A stretch of DNA of 6,045 nucleotides from Chloroflexota bacterium (GCA_021777365.1 JAJYDP010000320.1:1-6045); one strand, 5' to 3'. Positions 1-5,507 are shown, counted from the first letter of the stretch. Program-made: numbers and translations. The notes: generated by a model not told the origin, from the letters alone.

Positions 1-1
1 G

Positions 2-340
2 CCCTCGCTGCTCGCCGCGGCCCTGGTCCCCGGCGTGCTGGCCGGGCTCGACGTGGTCCCGGCGGTGGCCGTCGTCTCCACCCTCGGGGGGATCGCGGCC
101 GCCGGCGTGAACCTGGCCCTCTTCGACGAGCTCATGCAGCGGGTGCCGCGCAGTGCCGGCGTGACCTTCAGCTCGGTGGACCAGACGGTGCAGAACCTGG
201 CCTACGTGGTCGGGCCGCTCTCCGGCGGCCTGCTCGCCGGCGCGGTGGGCATCCGCCCCGGGCTCCTGCTGGCGGCCCTGGTGACCGGCGTGAGCACTGC
301 CCTGTTCGGGCTGCACTGGCGCTCCGCCGCTACGCGGTGA
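2..340 (+). CDS. MFS transporter, C-terminal part (5' end outside window)
   Basis: The open frame enters from the left edge and encodes 112 residues before TGA at 338-340. It reads as the last helices of a major facilitator superfamily transporter: hydrophobic stretches at about residues 3-16, 18-41, 63-83 and 86-106 of the visible part. A polar loop (residues 42-62) contains FDELMQRVP, then VQNLAYVVGPLSGGLLAG, the usual MFS pattern of a loop followed by a GP-L-GG helix. This would be an inner-membrane secondary transporter, perhaps a drug or metabolite exporter, but the substrate-determining part is missing. The internal GTG at 35 is not a real start because the frame stays open and membrane-like upstream of it. 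Its last 11 bases overlap the end of the convergent ABC permease gene. Family assignment is by pattern recognition only. Confidence 0.85.
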   Translation, partial: PSLLAAALVPGVLAGLDVVPAVAVVSTLGGIAAAGVNLALFDELMQRVPRSAGVTFSSVDQTVQNLAYVVGPLSGGLLAGAVGIRPGLLLAALVTGVSTALFGLHWRSAATR

Positions 341-1130
341 GATCGCGTCGCTCGAAGAGGAGGAGCGCGGCGACGAACGCCGCCACCGCCACGCACCCCA
401 GGACGGCCGCGTGGCCGATGTCGAGGCCGTTCCTCAGCGGATCGTTGCCGATGTAGTAGTAGAAGGGCGACACCCACCTGACGCGGTCCAGCATGTCCAC
501 GAGCGGCGCCAGCGCGTTCACGAAGTAGGTCACGACGAGCAGCGCGCCCGTCAGGCCGATGGCCATCGCCCGGTTGCCGGTCGCGCACGCGATGGCCAGC
601 GCGATGCCGCCGAAGGCGAGCGCCAGCAGGATGGCGGAGAGCACCCCCGCGGCCACCAGGACGAGGTCCGGCCGCGAGCCGACCGCGATTGCGCCGAGCC
701 AGATCCCGGCGAACAGCGCGACACCGACCGCGACCGTCCCCGCGATGATCGCGATCGTCTTCTCGACCAGGACGCGCGCGCGATCGACCGGCTCGGCAAG
801 CAGCACGTCGAGCGTGCCGCGGGCCTCTTCTCCGGCCGTCGCACCGCTCGCCAGCGCCGTCGCGAACCCCGCCAGGACGAGCGGCAGGATCAGCGGGAAC
901 AGCTCCATGTTCAGGAACCCGGTGGGGGACGAGAAGTCGATCAGCTGCCCCCCGACGAGCGCCTTCATGGCGGGGGGGAACTGGTCCATCAGTCCCTTCC
1001 AGTCGAAGGTGTTCTCGAAGGTGTTGATGATCCACATGAAGTAGAAGCCAAGGACGCCGAGGCCCAGCCCGGTCCAGAACGTCGGCCAGCGGAGATCGCG
1101 CAGCGTCTTCAGCAGGACGTTACGCAACAT
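330..1130 (-). CDS. ABC-2 type transporter permease subunit
   Basis: A 266-residue integral membrane protein that should form the transmembrane half of an ABC exporter with the ATPase encoded just upstream. Likely helices are at residues 17-35, 77-95, 126-148, 156-182, 188-210 and 240-258, giving the six helices of ABC-2 permeases. After helix 2 comes the family signature EEARGTLDVLLAEPVDRARV (101-120), a cytosolic segment of ABC-2 permeases that precedes a charged amphipathic stretch. The region WVSPFYYYIGNDPL (219-232) before the last helix also fits the family. The ATG at 1128-1130 lies inside the end of the ATPase gene (ATGTTGCGTAA overlap, 11 bases), and a GGAAGGA motif about 11 bases upstream may act as its ribosome site, so translation is probably coupled. 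The 3' end overlaps the MFS gene tail to tail. Substrate unknown. Confidence 0.92.
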   Translation of the reverse strand: MLRNVLLKTLRDLRWPTFWTGLGLGVLGFYFMWIINTFENTFDWKGLMDQFPPAMKALVGGQLIDFSSPTGFLNMELFPLILPLVLAGFATALASGATAGEEARGTLDVLLAEPVDRARVLVEKTIAIIAGTVAVGVALFAGIWLGAIAVGSRPDLVLVAAGVLSAILLALAFGGIALAIACATGNRAMAIGLTGALLVVTYFVNALAPLVDMLDRVRWVSPFYYYIGNDPLRNGLDIGHAAVLGCVAVAAFVAALLLFERRDLTA

Positions 1131-2040
1131 GGCGGTTCACGTCCTTCCCGTAGTAGGCGAGGAAGATCTCCTCGAGGCTGGTCTCCACGGTGTGGATGTC
1201 GCGGACGTGGTAGCGCGCGGCCGTCTTCACCAGGGCGTCCAGGTCGCCCATCACCGTGCAGCGCAGGACCCCGTCGTGGACGGCGACGTCCTGCACGCCG
1301 GGCAGGTCGGCGAAGACCTCCGGCGGCGCGTCTCCGCCGAAGTCGATCTCCAGGCGCCGCAGCGCGCGGCTCTTCAGGTCCGCCACGTGCTCGACGGCGA
1401 TCAGACGCCCCTCGCGGATGATCCCCACGCGATCGCACAGGTGCTCGACCTCGGGGAGGATGTGCGAGGAGAGGAAGACCGTGCGCCCGTCCGCCCTGAC
1501 TTCCTCCACCCACCGCTCGAACTCCTGCTGCACCAGCGGGTCGAGCCCGATCGAAGGTTCGTCGAGGATCAGGAGCTCGGGCCGGCCCATGAAGGCCGCC
1601 ACGAGGCCGATCTTCTGCTTGTTGCCCAGGCTCATCGCCTTCACTCTGCGGGAGAGATCCAGCTGGAGCCGATCGGCCAGCCCCGCGATCTCCTTCCCCG
1701 GGAGGCCGCCGCGCAGGTTGCCCAGGTACAGCAGGACCTGGGCGCCGGTCAGGTCACCGTACAGCGCGAGCTCGCCGGGCAGATAGCTGACCCGCCGGTG
1801 GATGGCGAGCCGGTCGTGCCGGACGTCCAGGCCGAGCATCTCCGCGTGCCCGCGCGTGGGCCGGATCAGGTCCAGGAGGAGCCGGATCGTCGTGGTCTTG
1901 CCGGCGCCGTTCGGGCCCAGGAAGCCGAAGACCTCGCCCGCCCGGACTTCCAGGTTGACGTCGATGATCCCGCGGGACCGGCCGTAGTACCGGGTCAGGT
2001 CGTGCGTCGCGATGACGGGGCTGCCGGCACGGGCGCCCAT
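1120..2040 (-). CDS. ABC transporter ATP-binding protein (exporter type, BcrA/CcmA-like)
   Basis: A 306-residue nucleotide-binding subunit that powers the ABC-2 permease encoded next. Visible motifs are A-loop tyrosines Y18/Y19, Walker A GPNGAGKTT (42-50), Q-loop region YLPGE (86-90) where the usual Gln is replaced, signature SLGNKQ (137-142) in place of LSGGQ, Walker B LLILD (156-160) followed by E161, D-loop SIGLD (163-167) and switch His H193. Residues after about 205 form the C-terminal extension typical of this subfamily. The catalytic set is intact, so an active ATPase is expected; the altered Q-loop and signature are family traits as far as I know. I chose the ATG at 2040 rather than an in-frame one 33 bases upstream (2073), because AAGGAGG lies exactly 6 bases before it and the extra 11 residues look non-conserved. 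A weak minus-strand -10 (TACCGT, 2084-2079) would give a leader of about 30 bases. Confidence 0.94.
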   Translation of the reverse strand: MGARAGSPVIATHDLTRYYGRSRGIIDVNLEVRAGEVFGFLGPNGAGKTTTIRLLLDLIRPTRGHAEMLGLDVRHDRLAIHRRVSYLPGELALYGDLTGAQVLLYLGNLRGGLPGKEIAGLADRLQLDLSRRVKAMSLGNKQKIGLVAAFMGRPELLILDEPSIGLDPLVQQEFERWVEEVRADGRTVFLSSHILPEVEHLCDRVGIIREGRLIAVEHVADLKSRALRRLEIDFGGDAPPEVFADLPGVQDVAVHDGVLRCTVMGDLDALVKTAARYHVRDIHTVETSLEEIFLAYYGKDVNRHVA

Positions 2041-2046
2041 CGCTCG

Positions 2047-2053
2047 CCTCCTT
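2047..2053 (-). promoter_or_regulatory. Shine-Dalgarno site of the ABC ATPase gene
   Basis: AAGGAGG on the minus strand with a 6-base spacer to ATG at 2040. This near-perfect anti-16S match decides the start against the upstream ATG at 2073. Confidence 0.85.
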
Positions 2054-2140
2054 CCTGTGGGCTCAGGGATCACCGCCCACGGTAGGCGTCTGCGGCGTGC
2101 GCGGGGCAGTGCTGAACAGATCGATCCGCCCCCGGGGACC

Positions 2141-2212
2141 GCCGGGACAGCCGGCGCCGCCGGGACAGCGGTGACAGGCAGGACAGCCGGCGCCGCCGGG
2201 ACAGCCGGCGCC
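2141..2212. repeat. 18-bp tandem repeat, four units, in divergent promoter region
   Basis: Four consecutive 18-bp units with consensus GCCGGGACAGCCGGCGCC: 2141-2158 (exact), 2159-2176 (5 mismatches in its 3' half), 2177-2194 (2 mismatches) and 2195-2212 (exact). The core GGACAG recurs at 2145, 2163, 2181 and 2199, exactly 18 bp apart. A 25-bp stretch (2145-2169) recurs perfectly at 2181-2205. Each good unit contains the overlapping palindromes GCCGGC and GGCGCC. The array fills the part of the 191-bp gap next to the oxidoreductase gene and ends 7 bases before its -10-like element. It is not in frame with that gene. Possible roles are a regulator binding array or a slippage-prone repeat; function is unknown. 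Confidence 0.9.
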
Positions 2213-2225
2213 GCGCTGTTATCGT
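2198..2225 (+). promoter_or_regulatory. Probable leaderless promoter of the LLM oxidoreductase gene
   Basis: GGGACA (2198-2203, 4 of 6 matches to TTGACA), a 16-base spacer, then TATCGT (2220-2225, 4 of 6 matches to TATAAT). Six bases separate the -10 from the ATG at 2232, so transcription should begin at or next to the A of the start codon. This fits the lack of any Shine-Dalgarno sequence before that ATG. The -35 lies inside the last 18-bp repeat unit. Inference from spacing and consensus only. Confidence 0.5.
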
Positions 2226-2231
2226 GGCGTC

Positions 2232-3248
2232 ATGGGACTCGGCTTCGGACTGCTCTCCGCCCAGCTCCGGCCGGGCGAGACCGACTGGATGCGTGCCTAC
2301 GACGAGACGATCCGCCTCGCCGTCGAAGCGGAGCGGCTCGGCTTCGACGCGGTCTGGACGAGCGAGCACCACTTCGTCGACGACGGCTACATGCCCTCCC
2401 TCCTCGTGGTGTCCGCGGCGATCGCCCAGGCAACCTCGCGGATCGGGATCGGGACGGGCGTCGTGCTCGCCCCGCTCCACCACCCGCTCCGGCTCGCCGA
2501 GGACGCGGCGACCGTCCAGCTCCTCAGCCACGGCAGGCTGACGCTGGGCCTCGGCCTGGGCTGGGTGGAGCCCGAGTTCCTGGGCCTCGGGTCCGATCCC
2601 CGCCGCCGGGGCGCGGCGATGCAGGAGATCCTGGAGATCCTCCCGAAGGCCTGGACCGGCGAGCCCTTCACGCACGAGGGGGACGTCTATCGCCTCCCGA
2701 TGCTCGGCGTCCGGCCCCGACCCTCGACGCCCATCCCGGTCCTCGTCGGCGGCGGCGCCGAGCCCGCGATCCGGCGCGCCGCCCGGCTCGCCGACGGTAT
2801 CTTCGCGAACGCCCCGGTCGAGCGGTTCGTCGAGCAGGTCGGCTGGGCTCTCGACGAGTGCGAGCGGATGGGCCGGGATCCGGCGACCTTCCGGTTCGTG
2901 CACTACTCGATCCTGCTGCCGGGCCGCTCCCGCGACGACGCGATGCGCCGCTACCGCGAGGCCCTCTGGGCAATGCAGTGGAAGTACTCGGACATGGCGG
3001 CGTCCACGATCCGCGCTCTGCCGCCTGTCGCGCCCGCGGCCTTCCGCGGCACCGACGAGGAGCTGCTCCGGGGCCGCGCGACGTTCGCCGGGACGTCCGA
3101 CGAACTCGTCGACGCGCTCCTCGAGCTCCGGCGCCGGGCGGGCGTCCCGGTCGAGCTCGTGGCCCGCAGCCATCTTCCCATGCTGGAGTTCGGCGCCCAG
3201 GTGGAGCTGATGGCGCAGCTCGCGGAGGGCGTGGCGCCCCGCGTCTGA
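2232..3248 (+). CDS. LLM-class flavin-dependent oxidoreductase (luciferase-like)
   Basis: A 338-residue protein of the bacterial luciferase-like superfamily, a TIM-barrel oxidoreductase using reduced FMN or coenzyme F420. Typical landmarks are GFDAVWTSEHHF (37-48), the family acidic/His motif after strand 2; ATSRIGIGTGVVLAPLHHP (67-85); RLAEDAATVQLLSHGRLTLG (87-106); GLGWVEPEFLGLG (108-120), the phosphate/cofactor loop region; and PIPVLVGGGAEPAIRRAARL (167-186) followed by ADGIF. Length is normal for the family. The ATG at 2232 starts right at the conserved first beta strand and is preceded by a leaderless-type promoter rather than a Shine-Dalgarno site. The gene stands alone: the neighbouring ABC operon is divergent and the small gene downstream is convergent, so context gives no substrate. 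I cannot tell FMN from F420 dependence by eye. Confidence 0.93.
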   Translation: MGLGFGLLSAQLRPGETDWMRAYDETIRLAVEAERLGFDAVWTSEHHFVDDGYMPSLLVVSAAIAQATSRIGIGTGVVLAPLHHPLRLAEDAATVQLLSHGRLTLGLGLGWVEPEFLGLGSDPRRRGAAMQEILEILPKAWTGEPFTHEGDVYRLPMLGVRPRPSTPIPVLVGGGAEPAIRRAARLADGIFANAPVERFVEQVGWALDECERMGRDPATFRFVHYSILLPGRSRDDAMRRYREALWAMQWKYSDMAASTIRALPPVAPAAFRGTDEELLRGRATFAGTSDELVDALLELRRRAGVPVELVARSHLPMLEFGAQVELMAQLAEGVAPRV

Positions 3249-3293
3249 GGTCGCGCTACGTCGCGGCCACGACCCTGCGGCGCGATCCCGGTG

Positions 3294-3314
3294 CGCGGCC
3301 ACGGGTGGGCCGCG
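3294..3314. terminator. GC hairpin in convergent gap, possible bidirectional terminator
   Basis: CGCGGCC (3294-3300), a 7-base loop, then GGCCGCG (3308-3314) form a perfect 7-bp stem. It lies between the stop of the oxidoreductase gene (3248) and the stop of the convergent small gene (3319). Neither side has a T-tract, so it would be a non-canonical terminator at best. The left arm is part of a 10-bp direct repeat CGCGGCCACG at 3262-3271 and 3294-3303. Confidence 0.35.
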
Positions 3315-3318
3315 ATCG

Positions 3319-3648
3319 TCATCCCGCCGGATCGATCCGCCTGCCTGCCACCAGCAGGAACCCGACGAACGCGAGGTAGCCGCCCTGCGCGGTCGGACAG
3401 CCCGCGATGGCCGCTTCCGGGCCAAGCGCAGCCTCACCGACTCTCCGGAACGCGGTGATCGTCGCCCAGTCGAGCCGGCCCCGTTCCCGGAGCCAGACCT
3501 GGCGCATGACCTGCTCGAGCGGCTCGCCCGGGTGGCGCTCGCGACGGACGGCCGCGATCAGCAGCTCGAGTGGGTCCGATGTGCCGCCGGTGGCGCCGGC
3601 GGACGGGCCGGCCGTTGCGCCCGAGGCGCTGCGCGTTTGCGGGTCCAT
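3319..3648 (-). CDS. Small uncharacterised protein (109 aa)
   Basis: I do not recognise this protein. It has a low-complexity Ala/Gly/Thr/Ser-rich first 24 residues, then a compact-looking region: a helix-like segment PLELLIAAVRRERH (26-39), EQVMRQVWLRERGRLDWATI (45-64), a single Cys (C84) and a short hydrophobic tail YLAFVGFLLVAG (91-102), too short for a sure membrane helix. Coding support comes from codons that end overwhelmingly in G or C and a mixed, protein-like composition, while the opposing frame is Ser/Arg-rich and shadow-like. The ATG at 3648 has only GGA about 7 bases before it, and the -10-like element lies 9 bases upstream, so the leader is very short. The true start could be further in, near residue 48 (Met). 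It lies 67 bases downstream of the hydrolase gene on the same strand and might be co-transcribed with it. Confidence 0.6.
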   Translation of the reverse strand: MDPQTRSASGATAGPSAGATGGTSDPLELLIAAVRRERHPGEPLEQVMRQVWLRERGRLDWATITAFRRVGEAALGPEAAIAGCPTAQGGYLAFVGFLLVAGRRIDPAG

Positions 3649-3657
3649 GGCGCGTCC

Positions 3658-3686
3658 ACTGTTGACCCGGGTGGCGCGGTCGTCAA
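3658..3686 (-). promoter_or_regulatory. Candidate promoter of the 109-aa gene
   Basis: On the minus strand TTGACG (3686-3681, 5 of 6 matches), a 17-base spacer and AACAGT (3663-3658, 3 of 6 matches), with 9 bases to the ATG at 3648. Spacing is ideal, but the -10 is weak. The same arrangement recurs before the sigma factor gene (5474-5502). Confidence 0.35.
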
Positions 3687-3715
3687 GGGCACGGCCCGGT
3701 GAATGGCCGGGGCGG

Positions 3716-4489
3716 TCAGCCGGCGTGCCGGCGGAAGAACGCCCAGGTCTCGGCCGTCGCGTCGAGCTCGCGGCTGGTGGCGCCGAGCAGCAGCCGCGCG
3801 ACCAGGCCCATGGTGCCGCCCGGCCAGGTGTGGCCTGCGCCGCGCATCGTCCAGAGCATCACCTCGCCGGGCGCACCCTCCGCGCCGTACGAGAGGCTCG
3901 CCAGGCGCGGGGACGGGGCGGACTCGTGGGCCCGGCCCCCGACGCCGTTCGCGATCGCCCAGGCCCTGGCGGCGTCCGGCACGCTCTCCTGCCACTCCGG
4001 CCTGCCCCCGCCCGCGTAGCGGTTGATCCGGTCCGACGTGCCGTGGAAGGCGATGACCGCGACGGGACGTCCCGGCGCCCGATCGGGGGCGCGCAGCCCG
4101 GCCACCGCGCCGACCGACGCGACCGCATCGGCGCGCGCCGCGGCCACGCGACAGGCCATGCGCGCACCGCCCGACATGCCGACCAGGCAGACCCGGCCCG
4201 CGAGCGGATGGCGCGCCCGCAGCTCGTCGATCAGGTCGGAGAGGAACGGCAGGTCCGCCTCGTGATCCCAGCCCCACCCAGTGCCCATCCGGGTGCCGCC
4301 GCGCGGCAGCACCACGAGTGCTCCCGCTCCCACGAGCCGCGTCATGCCGCTCAGGCGCGCCTGTTCGTCAGGGTTCGAGCGGCTGCCGTGGAGGCAGAGG
4401 ACGATGCCGGTCGGAGGTCCGTCCGGCGAGAGCACGCGGACCCGGTCTTGGTCGTGCAGCAGCCGACGGTCGAGCGACACCTCGTACAT
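3716..4489 (-). CDS. Alpha/beta hydrolase, LpqC/PHB-depolymerase-like esterase
   Basis: A 257-residue serine hydrolase with a complete set of alpha/beta-hydrolase landmarks: oxyanion-hole region LCLHGSRSN (31-39), nucleophile elbow GMSGG with S106, acid FHGTSD with D153 followed by NRYAGG, and catalytic His in GAGHTWPGG (217-225) at H220. The HTWPGG sequence is characteristic of the LpqC/polyhydroxybutyrate-depolymerase-like esterases. Expected reaction is ester hydrolysis; the substrate is unknown. No signal peptide is visible although many relatives are exported, so it may be cytoplasmic. Start: the ATG at 4489 begins just before the first beta strand, but GGGAGGG abuts it directly, too close for a normal ribosome site. 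An in-frame GTG at 4498 (weak GGGA upstream) is the alternative. The frame stays open for 278 more codons upstream, but that stretch is antisense to the DinB-like gene and not protein-like. Confidence 0.88.
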   Translation of the reverse strand: MYEVSLDRRLLHDQDRVRVLSPDGPPTGIVLCLHGSRSNPDEQARLSGMTRLVGAGALVVLPRGGTRMGTGWGWDHEADLPFLSDLIDELRARHPLAGRVCLVGMSGGARMACRVAAARADAVASVGAVAGLRAPDRAPGRPVAVIAFHGTSDRINRYAGGGRPEWQESVPDAARAWAIANGVGGRAHESAPSPRLASLSYGAEGAPGEVMLWTMRGAGHTWPGGTMGLVARLLLGATSRELDATAETWAFFRRHAG

Positions 4490-4526
4490 CCCTCCCACGC
4501 GTCCCGGATTCTCGCGCACGGCGCCG

Positions 4527-4616
4527 GCGCGAGCAGCATCGCCCGTGCGCGGTCGGTTGCCCGCGCGAGCAGCATCGCCTGCGGGCGGTCGGTTGCCCGT
4601 GCGCGGCCGACGGTGC
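4527..4616. repeat. 36-bp tandem duplication with 18-bp half-units
   Basis: Unit 1 (4527-4562) and unit 2 (4563-4598) are 36 bp each and differ at 3 positions (18, 20 and 22). Each splits into two 18-bp halves, A (GCGCGAGCAGCATCGCCC) and B (GTGCGCGGTCGGTTGCCC), which match each other at 10 of 18 positions. A further B-like half, identical over its first 8 bases, follows at 4599-4616, giving A-B-A-B-B'. The array occupies the 198-bp divergent gap between the hydrolase and the HicB/DinB-like gene. Read on the minus strand in the hydrolase frame it would encode a 12-residue repeat (GNRPxxGDAARA), but I treat it as non-coding. Confidence 0.85.
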
Positions 4617-4646
4617 TGGTGGATGATGCCCACGCCCGCCGTCGGC
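4606..4646. repeat. 8-bp perfect inverted repeat upstream of the HicB/DinB-like gene
   Basis: GCCGACGG (4606-4613) and its reverse complement CCGTCGGC (4639-4646) are separated by 25 bases and end 41 bases before the ATG at 4688. It could be a two-site operator or a leader hairpin. In such GC-rich DNA an 8-bp match may be chance. Confidence 0.4.
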
Positions 4647-4687
4647 ACTGGCCGCGGGTCCGGGGCGTGTCGCGTGGGGGGACGAGT

Positions 4688-5365
4688 ATGCGCGTCGAGG
4701 TGTATCTCGAGTCGGCACCGAAGCGCACGTTCGCCGGGGCCGTCGACTGGCCCGGCTGGTGCCGTTCGGGGCGAGGCGAAGACGAGGCGCTGGCGGCGCT
4801 GCTCGCGTACGGTCGGCGATATGCCGTCGCGCTCACGTCCGTGGAACCCGCGTTCGTCGCGCCGATCGCGGGCGCGGATCTCGTCGTGATCGAGCGGCTC
4901 CGGGGCGACGCGACGACCGACTTCGGGGCGCCATCGCGCGCGCCGTCCGCCGATGCGCGCCCGCTGGACGACGCGGGCCTGCAGCGCCAGCTGCGGCTCC
5001 TCGGCGCGGCCTGGGGAGCACTGGATGCGGTGGCGGCAGGGGCGCGCGGCCTCGAATTGCGGAAGGGTCCCCGCGGTGGTGGCCGTGACCTCGACGCGGT
5101 CCTGGCACACGTGTTCGGGGCCGAGGTCGCCTACCTGGCCCGGCTCGGGGCGAAGGTGCCGCCGCGCGCTGCGGGCAACCGCAGCGACGAGCTCGCCGTC
5201 GAGCGCGAGGCCATCCGCGATGCGCTGGTGGCCGCGGTACGCGGCCTGCCTGCCGCGCTCCCGTCGCGGTCCGGCGCGCGCTGGACGCCCCGGTACTTCG
5301 TGCGGCGGGCGGCCTGGCATGTGCTCGACCATGCCTGGGAGATCGAGGACCGCGCGATCCGCTGA
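4688..5365 (+). CDS. HicB-like / DinB-like two-domain protein, function unknown
   Basis: A 225-residue protein with two recognisable parts. Residues 1-49 (MRVEVYLESAPKRTFAGAVD, then WPGWCRSGR and a helix EDEALAALLAYGRRYAVAL) resemble a HicB-like partial RNase-H fold. Residues from about 94 look like a DinB-type four-helix bundle: helix 98-118, helix DLDAVLAHVFGAEVAYLARL (134-153), helix 167-186, and the C-terminal motif RRAAWHVLDHAWEIEDR (206-222). H141, H211 and H215 are candidate metal ligands as in DinB/YfiT enzymes. I recall proteins of this architecture annotated as hypothetical in Actinomycetota and Chloroflexota; no activity is known to me. The ATG at 4688 is chosen because GGGGGGA lies 5 bases upstream and the HicB-like strand starts there. 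The frame is open far upstream but that part is antisense to the hydrolase. It is divergent from the hydrolase and 176 bp upstream of the sigma factor gene. Confidence 0.82.
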   Translation: MRVEVYLESAPKRTFAGAVDWPGWCRSGRGEDEALAALLAYGRRYAVALTSVEPAFVAPIAGADLVVIERLRGDATTDFGAPSRAPSADARPLDDAGLQRQLRLLGAAWGALDAVAAGARGLELRKGPRGGGRDLDAVLAHVFGAEVAYLARLGAKVPPRAAGNRSDELAVEREAIRDALVAAVRGLPAALPSRSGARWTPRYFVRRAAWHVLDHAWEIEDRAIR

Positions 5366-5378
5366 GCCGTCGCGGGCC

Positions 5379-5390
5379 GGGCGATCGCCC
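5379..5390. repeat. 12-bp perfect palindrome after the HicB/DinB-like gene
   Basis: GGGCGATCGCCC lies 13 bases after the stop codon at 5365. It has no loop and no T-tract, so it is not a standard terminator. It contains the octamer GCGATCGC. It could be a protein-binding site or chance in GC-rich DNA. Confidence 0.35.
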
Positions 5391-5473
5391 CGTGCTCCGG
5401 AGGCAGCCGTGCGCGTCGTTCTACTGTTCCCGAACGCATCCTGATCCCGCGATCCTCTCGGCTTGGCGCGCCG

Positions 5474-5502
5474 TTGACCGCTCCCCGAACATCGCCGACA
5501 GT
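5474..5502 (+). promoter_or_regulatory. Candidate housekeeping promoter upstream of the sigma factor gene
   Basis: TTGACC (5474-5479, 5 of 6 matches), a 17-base spacer and GACAGT (5497-5502, 3 of 6 matches). It would start transcription around 5509, about 33 bases before the ATG at 5542. The spacing and the ACAGT -10 end match the candidate promoter at 3686-3658. Confidence 0.35.
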
Positions 5503-5507
5503 GGAGG

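Noticed and set aside
411..2085. Long plus-strand frames opposite the ABC operon (411-1421 and 1129-2085)
   Set aside because: Both are shadows rich in Arg, Gln, Asp and His with no motifs, while the minus strand encodes a full ATPase and permease.
2012..3437. Long frames overlapping the oxidoreductase (2012-3379 plus, 2070-3437 minus)
   Set aside because: They are low-complexity Arg/Gly/Pro shadows of a clear luciferase-like gene; the 18-bp array only yields AGTAGA-type repeats in one of them.
2141..4616. CRISPR array
   Set aside because: Both repeat arrays are contiguous tandem repeats without unique spacers, and there are no cas genes.
3407..4687. Very long plus-strand open frame running into the HicB/DinB-like gene
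   Set aside because: Its product upstream of 4688 is Arg/Ala/Ser-rich and antisense to the well-supported hydrolase and the 109-aa gene. Only the part from 4688 is protein-like.
4499..5332. Upstream extension of the esterase frame on the minus strand
   Set aside because: It is antisense to the HicB/DinB-like gene, Arg/Pro-rich and lacks domains. Absence of stops is expected at this GC content.
5379..5390. GGGCGATCGCCC palindrome as a rho-independent terminator
   Set aside because: It has no loop and no T-tract; kept only as a palindrome.
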